From Alphaproteobacteria bacterium (GTDB taxonomy: Bacteria > Pseudomonadota > Alphaproteobacteria > SHVZ01), in assembly GCA_009694025.1 (NCBI GenBank), contig SHVZ01000035.1:1-34076 (forward strand): 34,076 nt of DNA, given 5' to 3'. A program made the translations under genes and the position numbers. Position 1 is the stretch's first letter. Each line of letters begins with the position of its first letter. A model generated the notes under the pieces. It worked only from the letters and a program-made list of their open reading frames with translations. It made no database searches and was not told where the DNA came from. Positions 16,010 to 23,841 of the stretch are shown piece by piece.

Positions 16010-16912
16010 ATGGCGGATCTGTGGATTCCGGTGACGATCGCGGCGGCGTTCCTGCAATGCCTGCGGACGGCGATGCAGAAGCGGCTGACGGGCTCGCTCT
16101 CGGCCGAGGGCGCCAACTTCATCCGCTACGTCTATGGCGCACCGATCGCGCTTCTCCTCCTGGTCGTCCTGACCCGCGGCCTCGGCCGCGAGCTGCCGAC
16201 GCCGAGCACGGTGTCCCTGGTCTACGGCGCGATCGGCGGCTTGACCCAGATCGCCGCGACCTCGCTTCTCATCCGCGCCTTCACCTATCGCAGCTTCGTC
16301 GTCGGCACCACCTACTCCAAGACCGAGACCGTTCAGGCGGCGCTCTTGGCCGTCCTCATCCTCGGCGAGACGCTCGACTTCTGGGGCTGGGGGGCGATCG
16401 TTCTGGGATTCATCGGCATCGTCGTCATGTCCCGCACCGCGGCCGCCGGCGCCGGCTCCTGGCAGGACGCTGGCGCGCGGAAGGCCGCCCTGGTCGGGCT
16501 CGGCTCCGGCACCCTCTTCGGCATCTGCGCCGTCGCCATCCGGGCCTCGTCGCTGTCGCTCGCCTCGGGCGACGAGCTCGAGCGCGCGGCGGTGACGCTC
16601 GCCTCGATCACCACCATGCAGACGGCGATGATGGCGACCTATCTGGCGGTCCGCGACCCGCGGCAGATCGTCGAGGTCTTCCGCCTCTGGCCCCGCACAT
16701 TTCCGGTCGGCGTGATGTCGGTCGCGGGATCGGCCGGCTGGTTCTTCGGCATGACGCTGGAGAACGCCGCCCTGGTCCGCGCCCTCGGCCAGGTCGAGCT
16801 GGTGTTCACCTACCTGGCATCGCACCTGATCTTCCGCGAGCGGGCGACGGCGGGGGAGACCGCCGGCATCCTGCTGGTCGCCGGCAGCGTGATCCTGCTC
16901 ATCCTCCGCTGA
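16010..16912 (+). CDS. DMT-superfamily (EamA) transporter
   Basis: Integral membrane protein of 300 aa with about ten predicted transmembrane helices in two EamA-like halves. Examples are PIALLLLVVLTRGL, IGGLTQIAATSLLI, VQAALLAVLILGE, WGAIVLGFIGIVVM and, near the end, GILLVAGSVILLIL. The second half repeats the first-half pattern, including the helix end FTYLASHLIFRERATAGE that resembles the ETLDFWGW motif at the end of half one. DMT transporters export amino acids or other metabolites or import sugars, and the substrate here is unknown. The ATG follows a GGGGAG-type Shine-Dalgarno sequence. It lies 71 bases downstream of the AsmA-family gene and just upstream of a MarR regulator that could control it. 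Confidence 0.92.
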   Translation: MADLWIPVTIAAAFLQCLRTAMQKRLTGSLSAEGANFIRYVYGAPIALLLLVVLTRGLGRELPTPSTVSLVYGAIGGLTQIAATSLLIRAFTYRSFVVGTTYSKTETVQAALLAVLILGETLDFWGWGAIVLGFIGIVVMSRTAAAGAGSWQDAGARKAALVGLGSGTLFGICAVAIRASSLSLASGDELERAAVTLASITTMQTAMMATYLAVRDPRQIVEVFRLWPRTFPVGVMSVAGSAGWFFGMTLENAALVRALGQVELVFTYLASHLIFRERATAGETAGILLVAGSVILLILR

Positions 16913-16969
16913 TTGCGCCCGCCGGCGGCGGGGGATGCAACGGAATGAAACCTCGGCTAGGTTCCGGCC

Positions 16970-17494
16970 ATGGCGACGATCGAAGTCGACAAGGATCCGC
17001 TGACGACCGCGCGCGAACGGCTGGCCGAGCTCTACGGCCGGCCGGGATTCATGATCCGGCGCGCGCACCAGATCACCATCTCGGTGTTCCAGGCCCATGC
17101 AGGCGAGCTCGGCCTCACCAACACCCAGTTCGGCGTCCTCTACATCCTGAAGCGCTATCCCCGCATCGACCAGGTGACGCTGGCGAAGCTGCTCCGCCTC
17201 GACCGTTTGACCACCGGCACGGTGGTGGCGACGCTGGAGAGCCGAGGCCTGGTCGCCCGCGACGTCGGCGCGGCCGACCGGCGCCGGCGGGTGCTGGCGC
17301 TGACCCAGGAGGGCGAGACCATGCTGCATGCCGTGCAACAGAGGTCGGCCGGCACCTCGGCGACGCTGCTGGCCGCGCTCACTCCCGAGGAGCGCCGGAC
17401 CTTCCTCGACCTCCTCGCTCGGCTGGTCACGCATTTCGAGACCGGCGATGGCACGACCGAGATCAATCCAACGTTCGTCGATAGCGAAGGATAG
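16970..17494 (+). CDS. MarR-family transcriptional regulator
   Basis: 174-residue winged-helix regulator. GLTNTQFGVLYILKRYPRID and VTLAKLLRLDRLTTGTVVAT form the DNA-binding helices (about residues 45-85), followed by the wing (LVARDVGAADRRRRVLALTQ) and dimerisation helices at both ends. MarR proteins repress transporter or catabolic genes and release DNA on binding an aromatic or other small ligand. It starts 57 bases after the DMT transporter gene on the same strand, so that transporter is a candidate target. Its 3' end overlaps the convergent ABC permease gene by 32 bases. Confidence 0.93.
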   Translation: MATIEVDKDPLTTARERLAELYGRPGFMIRRAHQITISVFQAHAGELGLTNTQFGVLYILKRYPRIDQVTLAKLLRLDRLTTGTVVATLESRGLVARDVGAADRRRRVLALTQEGETMLHAVQQRSAGTSATLLAALTPEERRTFLDLLARLVTHFETGDGTTEINPTFVDSEG

Positions 17495-18578
17495 CGACGG
17501 TCCAGGCGACGCCGGCGAATGCCAGCAGCGGCCAGACCTCGGGCCAGATCTCAGGCAGGCCGTTGCCCTTCAGCAGAATGCCGCGAACGATCCTCAGGAA
17601 ATGAGTCAGCGGCAGCACTTCGCCGATCGCCTGCGCCCAATCGGGCATGCCCCGGAACGGAAACATGAAGCCGGACAGCAGCATCGAGGGCAGGAAGAAG
17701 AAGAAGGTCATCTGCATCGCCTGTAGCTGGTTTCTGGCGACCGTCGAGAAGGTGAGGCCGACCGCGAGGTTGGCCAAGAGAAAGGCCAGCAGCGCCAGCG
17801 TGAGCAGGCCGAGCGAACCCAGCATCGGCACCTGGAACAGGAGCCGGGCGGCAACCAGCACCACCGCGACCTGGACGTAGCCGATGGCGACGTAGGGCAG
17901 CACTTTGCCGAGCATGACCTCGGCCGGCTTCACCGGCATCGCCAGCAGGTTCTCCATGGTGCCGCGCTCGGTCTCGCGGGTAACGGCGAGCGAGGTCATC
18001 AGGATCATCGTCATCGTCAGGATGACGCCGAGCAGACCCGGCACGATGTTGTAGGCGGTCAGGCCCTCCGGGTTGTAGCGGCGGTGGACCAGCACCTCGA
18101 AGGGCGGCGCCTGCACCAGGTCCGGCAGGTCATGCAGCAGCGCCGAGCGCGGAAGCTGCGCAAGGGCCGCGACCGCGTTCGAAGTCGCGGCCGGATCGGT
18201 CGCATCGGCCTCGATCAGCAGCCGCGGGCGCTCGCCCTTCAGCAGATCGCGAGTGAAGCCGTCGGGGATGGTGACGACGAAGGCGACCTCGCCCGTGGCG
18301 ACCAGGCGTTCCGCCTCGCGCTGGCCGCTCACCTCGGCGACGATGCGGAAATAGCCCGAGCGCTCGAGCGCACCGACGATGTTGCGCTCGATCTGTCCGG
18401 GATCGCGCGAGAGCAGCGCCGTCGGCAGCCGCTTCGGATCGGCGTTGATGGCGTAACCGAAGATCACGAGCTGCATCACCGGGATGCCGAGGATCATGCC
18501 GAAGGTCAGCCGGTCGCGGCGGAGCTGGATCAGCTCCTTCAGCGTGACGGCGATCACCCGGCCGAGCGCTGCCAGCAT
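17463..18578 (-). CDS. ABC-2-type transporter permease (YbhS/YbhR-like)
   Basis: The 371-residue permease begins MLAALGRVIAVTLKELIQLR, with one N-terminal membrane segment (about 25-45), a large extracytoplasmic domain (about 46-175) and a C-terminal cluster of five or six helices. The cluster includes NIVPGLLGVILTMTMILMTS, the ABC-2 signature region TRETERGTMENLLAMPVKPA and LLSGFMFPFRGMPDWAQAIG. This is the layout of drug or lipid exporters of the YbhFSR type. The ATG at 18578 overlaps the ATPase gene's TGA by one base (TGATG), and a GTG one codon earlier is also possible. Family systems often encode two permeases. Only one is seen here, so it may work as a homodimer. Confidence 0.93.
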   Translation of the reverse strand: MLAALGRVIAVTLKELIQLRRDRLTFGMILGIPVMQLVIFGYAINADPKRLPTALLSRDPGQIERNIVGALERSGYFRIVAEVSGQREAERLVATGEVAFVVTIPDGFTRDLLKGERPRLLIEADATDPAATSNAVAALAQLPRSALLHDLPDLVQAPPFEVLVHRRYNPEGLTAYNIVPGLLGVILTMTMILMTSLAVTRETERGTMENLLAMPVKPAEVMLGKVLPYVAIGYVQVAVVLVAARLLFQVPMLGSLGLLTLALLAFLLANLAVGLTFSTVARNQLQAMQMTFFFFLPSMLLSGFMFPFRGMPDWAQAIGEVLPLTHFLRIVRGILLKGNGLPEIWPEVWPLLAFAGVAWTVAILRYRRTLD

Positions 18579-19495
18579 CACGGCCTCGGTGCGCCGGAGA
18601 TCAGATGAATGAACACGTCCTCCAGGCTCGGCGCCGCCTCGCGCCAGGCGAGCCGGGGATTGCCGAGGACCGGCTGGATGGCCCGGCGGAGCGCCTCGGC
18701 ATCGGGCGAGCTGACATGCAGCGACGGACCGAAGACGGCGGTGCCGATCCCGGGCACGCCGGCCAGCGTGCGGGCCACGTCGTCGCGGCCGGGGCCGGTC
18801 GCGACCCAGGTCGAGAGCCGGGCGCCGGCGATCACCTCGGCGACGGTCCCCGTCGCCAGCAGCTTGCCGTAGGCGATGTAGGCGATGCGGTCGCAGCGCT
18901 CGGCCTCGTCCATGTAGTGGGTGGAGACCAGCACGGTGACGCCGTCGCGGGCGAGCGCATGGATCTGCTCCCAGAATTCGCGCCTGGCCTGCGGATCGAC
19001 GCCGGCGGTCGGCTCATCGAGCAGCAGCAATTTCGGTGTGTGCATCATGCAGGCGGCAAGCGCGAGGCGCTGCTTCCAGCCGCCGGAGAGCGAGCCCGCG
19101 AGCTGGGCGCGGCGGCCGGCGAGGCCGACGCGCTCCAGCGTCTCCTCGACCGTCCGCCGCCGTTTCGGCAGCCCATAGAGACGGGCGACGAAGCTCAGGT
19201 TCTCCTCGACCGTCAGGTCCTCATAGAAGCTGAAGCGCTGGGTCATGTAGCCGACCTGCAGCTTGATCGCCTCGGCTTCGTTCACAATGTCGAGGCCGAG
19301 GCAGGTGCCGCGGCCGGCATCGGGTCGGAGCAGCCCGCAGAGCATGCGGATGGTCGTGGTCTTGCCGCTGCCGTTGGGCCCGAGGAATCCCCAGACCTCG
19401 CGGGCCGGCACTTTGAGCGCAATGCCGTCGACGACGGTCCGGGGCCCAAAGCGCTTGGTCAGGCCTTCGACGTCGATGGCGAGCGGCGCGGTCAC
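18578..19495 (-). CDS. ABC transporter ATP-binding protein (exporter, YbhF-like)
   Basis: 305-residue ATPase with Walker A GPNGSGKTT, Q loop (VGYMTQRFSFYEDLTVEENL), signature LSGGWKQRLALA, Walker B KLLLLDEPTAGVDPQ and switch histidine in LVSTHYMDEAERCDR. A C-terminal extension of about 80 residues is typical of the CcmA/DrrA-like exporter ATPases that energise ABC-2 permeases. It starts with GTG overlapping the TGA of the HlyD-type gene (GTGA), and its own stop overlaps the permease ATG. All three are therefore translationally coupled. Domains are complete. Confidence 0.94.
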   Translation of the reverse strand: MTAPLAIDVEGLTKRFGPRTVVDGIALKVPAREVWGFLGPNGSGKTTTIRMLCGLLRPDAGRGTCLGLDIVNEAEAIKLQVGYMTQRFSFYEDLTVEENLSFVARLYGLPKRRRTVEETLERVGLAGRRAQLAGSLSGGWKQRLALAACMMHTPKLLLLDEPTAGVDPQARREFWEQIHALARDGVTVLVSTHYMDEAERCDRIAYIAYGKLLATGTVAEVIAGARLSTWVATGPGRDDVARTLAGVPGIGTAVFGPSLHVSSPDAEALRRAIQPVLGNPRLAWREAAPSLEDVFIHLISGAPRP

Positions 19496-20433
19496 GGCAG
19501 CGGCCGGGCCTCGATCGGCTGGCCCGGCTTGAGTCCGGGTGCCGTCGGCCTCGCCTTCACCAGATAGACCAGCTTTTGGCGGCTCTCGATGGCGTAGATC
19601 ACCGGCGGGGTGAACTCGGCCTCGCCGGCGACGAAGGTGACCTGGGCGGTCAGGTCCTTGGCGCAGCCGTCGCAGGCGAGCGCCAGCCGTGCGCCCAGAC
19701 GGAGGGCGGCGATCTCCGGCTCCGGCACGTAGATCCGGACATGGATGCTCTCGGCCGGCAGCAGGCTCGCCACCGTGCCGCCGGCCGGCGCCAGCTCGCC
19801 GGCGCGGCGGACCAGGCGCTCGACGCGGCCGGCGGCGCGGGCCGGGACGACGCGGTCGGCAAACCGGATCTCCGCCTCGGCGAGCTGGGCGGCGGCGGCG
19901 TCCATCTGGGCACGGGCGGCGGCGACCTCGTCCTCGCGGGCTGGCAGCCGGGCGACGCGAAGCTGGGCCTGCAACTCGGCAAGCCGCGCGCCTGAGGCCG
20001 CGAAGGTCGCGCGCGCCTGATCGAGGAGCCTGGGATTGGCGGCGGGCGACTGTGCCAGCTCCTGCTGGCGGTCGCGCTCGCGCCGGGCGAGTCCGAGATT
20101 GGCTTCGGCCTGGACGATCTGCGCCTCGATCGCCTTGATCTCATCGATGCGCTTGCCGGTGAGCAGGTTGGCGAGCTGGGACTCGGCCTGATCGAGGCGC
20201 GCCTTGGCGGCATCGCGTTGCGCCGCCTCGCGCCGCGCTTCCAGGCGGAAGAGTTTTTGGCCGGGCGACACCTGATCGCCCTCGGCGACGAAGACCTCCT
20301 CGATCCAGCCGCCGTCGGGCGCGGCGACGAGGACGCGCTCGCCTTCGACATATCCCAGATATGCCCGGTCTTTCGGCTTCTCCTCGCAAGCGAGGAGCGC
20401 CAACGCGACGGCGACGAGAACGAGCTTGTTCAT
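19492..20433 (-). CDS. HlyD-family membrane-fusion protein with a lipobox (YbhG-like)
   Basis: The 313-residue periplasmic adaptor begins MNKLVLVAVALALLACEEKP, where LLAC16 is a lipobox, so it is predicted to be lipid-anchored rather than membrane-spanning. A lipoyl-like half (YVEGERVLVAAPDGGWIEEV, residues about 28-75) leads into a long alpha-helical coiled coil rich in A, E, Q and R (about 70-190). The second lipoyl half (RVVPARAAGRVERLVRRAGE) and a beta-barrel region follow. With the ATPase and ABC-2 permease it would form a tripartite-type exporter, and the outer-membrane channel is not encoded here. Its ATG overlaps the TetR stop (ATGA). A cysteine pair near 228-231 (ACDGCAKD) is unusual for the family. 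Confidence 0.9.
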   Translation of the reverse strand: MNKLVLVAVALALLACEEKPKDRAYLGYVEGERVLVAAPDGGWIEEVFVAEGDQVSPGQKLFRLEARREAAQRDAAKARLDQAESQLANLLTGKRIDEIKAIEAQIVQAEANLGLARRERDRQQELAQSPAANPRLLDQARATFAASGARLAELQAQLRVARLPAREDEVAAARAQMDAAAAQLAEAEIRFADRVVPARAAGRVERLVRRAGELAPAGGTVASLLPAESIHVRIYVPEPEIAALRLGARLALACDGCAKDLTAQVTFVAGEAEFTPPVIYAIESRQKLVYLVKARPTAPGLKPGQPIEARPLP

Positions 20434-21062
20434 GCGAGGCCCCTCAGCAGGGTGTCAACATGGAGCGACAGCAGCGGCGCCGGATCGAAGGGCGTCGGGT
20501 CATGGCGGGCGAAGCAGGTCTTCCAGATCGCCGAGAACAGGAGCGGCGCGATCACCAGACGGGCCGCGAGGTGCGGATCGGTCGGCCGAAACTCGCCGGC
20601 GTCGATGCCGCGCCGGATGATCTGGGCGAGGAGCCCGAGCACGCGCTCGACCACCGCCGTCCGGTAGAGGCGCGCGAGATCGGGAAAGTTCGAGGCCTCG
20701 GCGATGATGAGCTTGGGAAAGGCAGAGAGCTCGCTCTCGACGACGACCCGTGCGATCGCCTGGACCAGCATTCGCAGGAGGTCGCCGGCGCTCCCCTGCC
20801 AGCCGGCGACGTGGCCCTCCAGCCGCTCGACATTGGGCACGACGGCCGAGCGCACCAGCGCCTCGAAGATCGCCTGCTTGCTTTTGAAATAGAGGTAGAG
20901 GGCGGCCTTGGAGACGCCGGCCTCGCGGGCCACGTCGTCGAGACGGGCGGCGGAGAAGCCCTTCTCGGAAAAGACACGAAATGCCGCCGCCAGCAGGTCT
21001 TCAGGCTTGGCGATCTTGCGGGGCCGGCCGCGCCGGGAGGGGATGTGAGCGGTATCGATCAT
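20430..21062 (-). CDS. TetR-family repressor of the ABC exporter operon
   Basis: The 210-residue regulator carries a basic N-terminus (SRRGRPRK), the TetR helix-turn-helix (FSAARLDDVAREAGVSKAAL, then YLYFKSKQAIFEALV, about residues 36-70) and an all-helical ligand-binding domain. It is the first gene of a four-gene minus-strand operon (TetR, HlyD, ATPase, permease), each joined by overlapping codons. A perfect palindrome starts at the first base of its start codon and runs upstream, so it most likely represses its own operon. The arrangement resembles cecR-ybhGFSR of E. coli, which responds to drugs. The ligand here is unknown. Confidence 0.94.
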   Translation of the reverse strand: MIDTAHIPSRRGRPRKIAKPEDLLAAAFRVFSEKGFSAARLDDVAREAGVSKAALYLYFKSKQAIFEALVRSAVVPNVERLEGHVAGWQGSAGDLLRMLVQAIARVVVESELSAFPKLIIAEASNFPDLARLYRTAVVERVLGLLAQIIRRGIDAGEFRPTDPHLAARLVIAPLLFSAIWKTCFARHDPTPFDPAPLLSLHVDTLLRGLA

Positions 21063-21087
21063 TTATGACTGACTGGTCAGTCATAAA
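21062..21087. promoter_or_regulatory. TetR operator palindrome
   Basis: TTTATGACTGAC (21062-21073) and GTCAGTCATAAA (21076-21087) are exact inverted repeats separated by TG. The core TGACTGAC-TG-GTCAGTCA is typical of TetR-family operators. The palindrome touches the A of the TetR ATG, so the bound repressor would block the promoter or transcript start, and the mRNA may be leaderless or have a very short leader. The next gene in the other direction begins 184 bases away and could also be affected. Confidence 0.75.
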
Positions 21088-21270
21088 ATAATCCAGCACG
21101 CGCCGTCCGTCAAGATGGTCTGGCGGCCTGCCGGCCGATCGGCACCCGCCCCTTGCGCCGACCATCTCCGACCGGCGACACTTCTCTTTCTCGGTTGGAG
21201 AACCGGCCCGAACGCGGGGTGAATTGCCGGCGAGGCCGACAGCGACAAAACGGAACAGAGGAGCCACGCA

Positions 21271-22854
21271 ATAAAACGGGAGAGACTCTTAGGATCGGTC
21301 CTGGCCGCGGCCGCGCTCGCCCTCGTGGCGCCGGCACCGGCAGAGGCCCAGAACAACGTGCTGCGCGTCGTGCCCCAGGCCGACGTCAAGGTGCTGGACA
21401 CGCATTTCTCGTCGATCCAGGTCACCAAGATCTTCGCTCTCATGGTCCACGACACGCTGTTCGCCTGGGACTACAAGCTCGGCGCCAAGCCGCAGATGGT
21501 CGAGGCCTGGTCGGTGTCGCCGGACAAGCTCACCTACACCTTCACGCTCCGCCCCGGCCTCAAGTTCCATGACGGCCAGCCGGTGACCTCAAAGGACGTG
21601 GTCGCCTCGATCCAGCGCTGGACCAAGCGCGACGTCATCGGCCAGCGGCTCGCCGCCTTCACCGCTTCGATGGCCGCGGTCGACGATCGCACGTTCACTC
21701 TCACGCTCAAGGAGCCCTACGGCTTCGTCGAGTTCTCCCTGGGATCGGCCGGCGGCCAGATGCCCGCGATCTACCGGGAAGCCGACGCCAAGACCGATTC
21801 CTCGACGCCGATCGCGACGGCCATCGGCTCCGGCCCCTTCGTCCTCAACCGCGACGAGTGGAAGCCCGGCGCCTTCGTCGCCTTCAAGAAGAACCCGGAC
21901 TACATCCCGCGCGCCGAGCCGGTCGACGGGCTTGCCGGCGGCAAAATCGCCAAGGTCGACCGGGTCGAGTGGCACATCATCCCGGATTCCGGCACCGTCG
22001 CCGCGGCGCTCGTCAAGGGCGAGGTCGATCTCTGGGATTCGCCGGCGACCGACCAGCTCGGCCCGCTGGTCAACAACAAGGACATCGTCATCGACAAGCT
22101 ACCGCCCTTCGGCAACTACGGCGGTATCCGCGTCAACTCGCTGCATCCGCCCTTCAACAACGTGAAGGCGCGCCAGGCGCTGGCTTACCTCTTCGATCAG
22201 AGGGACTTCATGGCCGCCGCTTACGGCGACCAGAAATGGTGGAAGGTCTGCTACGCCTACTACGTCTGCGACGCGCCCTGGATGACCCAGGCCGGGTCGG
22301 AGCCCTACCAGAAAAAAGACCCCGCCAAGGCCAAGCAGCTCTTCGCCGAGGCCGGTTACAAGGGCGAGAAGCTGACGCTCATCACCACCAACGAGCTGCC
22401 GCAGATCGGCGCCATGGCGCTGGTGGCGGCGGCGGAGCTGAAGAAGATCGGCGTCGAGGTCGAAATGGTGGTGACCGACTGGGGCACGGTGGTCAGCCGC
22501 ATGCCGAAGAAGGACGCGCCCGACAAGGGCGGCTGGAACATGTTCACCACCTGGTTCACCGGCACGACCATGCATTCGCCGCTGACCAACATCGGCACCA
22601 ACATGGCCTGCGATCAGACCAACTGGTTCGGCTGGCCCTGCGATGCCGAGGTCGAGAAGATGCGCGACGCCTTCCTCAGGGCGCCGGACGACGCCGCCCG
22701 CAAGGTGATCCTGGATCCGCTGCACAAGCGGCTGATGGAGACCCAGCCCTACACGCTGCTCGGACAGTTCGACCCGCCCTTCGTCTGGCGGAAGAATGTC
22801 CAGGGCGTGGTCAAGGGCTCCGTGCTGGTCTTCTGGAACATCAGCAAGTCTTGA
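21271..22854 (+). CDS. ABC transporter substrate-binding protein, family 5 (peptide/opine type), apparent ATA start
   Basis: Periplasmic binding protein of about 527 aa in the DppA/OppA family (VLRVVPQADVKVLDTHFSSI, TYTFTLRPGLKFHDGQPVTS, FGNYGGIRVNSLHPPFNNVK, ending SVLVFWNISKS). Read from 21271 the N-terminus is M-KRERLLGSVLAAAALALVA, a normal signal peptide with AEA-Q cleavage. The codon at 21271-21273 is ATA, preceded by GAGGAG with a 7-base spacer. The only canonical in-frame start nearby, GTG 21325, falls inside the signal peptide. No permease or ATPase genes adjoin it. It ends in a strong terminator. It is a paralogue of the protein at 32333-33919 (both have NWFGWPCD). The ligand is unknown. 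Confidence 0.92.
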   Translation: MKRERLLGSVLAAAALALVAPAPAEAQNNVLRVVPQADVKVLDTHFSSIQVTKIFALMVHDTLFAWDYKLGAKPQMVEAWSVSPDKLTYTFTLRPGLKFHDGQPVTSKDVVASIQRWTKRDVIGQRLAAFTASMAAVDDRTFTLTLKEPYGFVEFSLGSAGGQMPAIYREADAKTDSSTPIATAIGSGPFVLNRDEWKPGAFVAFKKNPDYIPRAEPVDGLAGGKIAKVDRVEWHIIPDSGTVAAALVKGEVDLWDSPATDQLGPLVNNKDIVIDKLPPFGNYGGIRVNSLHPPFNNVKARQALAYLFDQRDFMAAAYGDQKWWKVCYAYYVCDAPWMTQAGSEPYQKKDPAKAKQLFAEAGYKGEKLTLITTNELPQIGAMALVAAAELKKIGVEVEMVVTDWGTVVSRMPKKDAPDKGGWNMFTTWFTGTTMHSPLTNIGTNMACDQTNWFGWPCDAEVEKMRDAFLRAPDDAARKVILDPLHKRLMETQPYTLLGQFDPPFVWRKNVQGVVKGSVLVFWNISKS

Positions 22855-22873
22855 CGTAGGACGGTCGTCTTAG

Positions 22874-22908
22874 GGGCCGGCGGCGTCCTGCCGCCGGCCC
22901 TTTTTCTT
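22874..22908 (+). terminator. Strong intrinsic terminator after the binding-protein gene
   Basis: GGGCCGGCGGC (22874-22884) pairs perfectly with GCCGCCGGCCC (22890-22900) around GTCCT. The 11-bp GC stem is followed at once by TTTTTCTT. It lies 20 bases past the stop codon and separates this gene from the downstream dehydrogenase. Confidence 0.92.
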
Positions 22909-22929
22909 GGCAAAGAGGGATACGGTCTC

Positions 22930-23829
22930 ATGAGCGAGCGCGTCGGCTTCATCGGTCTCGGCAACATGGGCGGGCCGATGTCCGCCAATCTCGCCCGCAA
23001 AGGCTTCGCCCTCACCGTCTTCGACACGAGGCCGGCCCAGGCGGCGAAGCTCGCGGCCCTTGGCGCCAAGCCCGCGACGGGCGTCGCCGAGGTCGTGGAC
23101 GCTTCCGACATCGTCGTCACCATGCTGCCGGACACGCCGGACGTGGAGGGCGTCGTCCTCGGCCCCGACGGCACGCTTGGCCGCGGCCGCAAGGGCATGC
23201 TGCACATGGACATGAGCACGATCGCGCCGGCGGCGAGCCGGCGGATGGCGGAGAAGCTGAACGCCAAGGGCATGCGCTGGGTCGATGCCGGCGTCGGCCG
23301 CTCGCCCGGTCACGCCGAGCGCGGCGAGAGCCTGTTCATGGTCGGCGCGACCGACGCCGACCTCGCCCGCGTCACCCCGCTCCTCGACGCCATGGGCGAC
23401 AAGATCATCCATGCCGGCCCGCCCGGCAGCGGCATCGCGCTCAAGATCGTCAACAACTACCTCGCCATGTGCCTCTGCCAGGTGAACGCCGAGGCCTTCG
23501 CCATGGCGGCCAAGCTCGGCATTCCGGCAAAGACGCTGTTCGACGTGGTGACGTCGTCGCTGGCCTCCAACGACCACCTGAAGCTCTACTGGCCGACCAA
23601 GGCGCTCAAGGGCGACGTCGAGCCGGGATTCGCCCTCGACTTGGCCTTCAAGGACATCTCGATCGGCGTCGCCGCCGCTGCCGATGTCGGCGCCCCCGCC
23701 CATGTCGGCAAGGCCGCACGCGATGCCATGGAGCGGGCGAGGAAGCAGCACGGGCTCGGCCGGAAGGACGTGACCGCGCTCCTCATGGCCGCCGCCGCCG
23801 AAGCCGGGATCGCGCCGCCGAGACTCTGA
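22930..23829 (+). CDS. Beta-hydroxyacid dehydrogenase (3-HIBADH/GarR/YihU-like)
   Basis: NAD(P)-dependent dehydrogenase of 299 aa. VGFIGLGNMGGPMSANLARK is the Rossmann motif, LHMDMSTIAP the substrate-binding DxST block, GVGRSPGHAERGES the glycine-rich loop, and K172 in LKIVNNYLAM the catalytic lysine. The C-terminal helical domain (SNDHLKLYWPTKALKGD, ALDLAFKDISIG) most resembles sulfolactaldehyde reductase YihU and tartronate-semialdehyde reductase within the family, so the substrate is likely a small aldehyde or beta-hydroxyacid. No sulfoquinovose genes are nearby, so a specific YihU role is not supported. It follows the terminator at 22874-22908, so it has its own promoter or relies on read-through. 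Confidence 0.9.
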   Translation: MSERVGFIGLGNMGGPMSANLARKGFALTVFDTRPAQAAKLAALGAKPATGVAEVVDASDIVVTMLPDTPDVEGVVLGPDGTLGRGRKGMLHMDMSTIAPAASRRMAEKLNAKGMRWVDAGVGRSPGHAERGESLFMVGATDADLARVTPLLDAMGDKIIHAGPPGSGIALKIVNNYLAMCLCQVNAEAFAMAAKLGIPAKTLFDVVTSSLASNDHLKLYWPTKALKGDVEPGFALDLAFKDISIGVAAAADVGAPAHVGKAARDAMERARKQHGLGRKDVTALLMAAAAEAGIAPPRL

Positions 23830-23841
23830 ACGGCACCGCGG

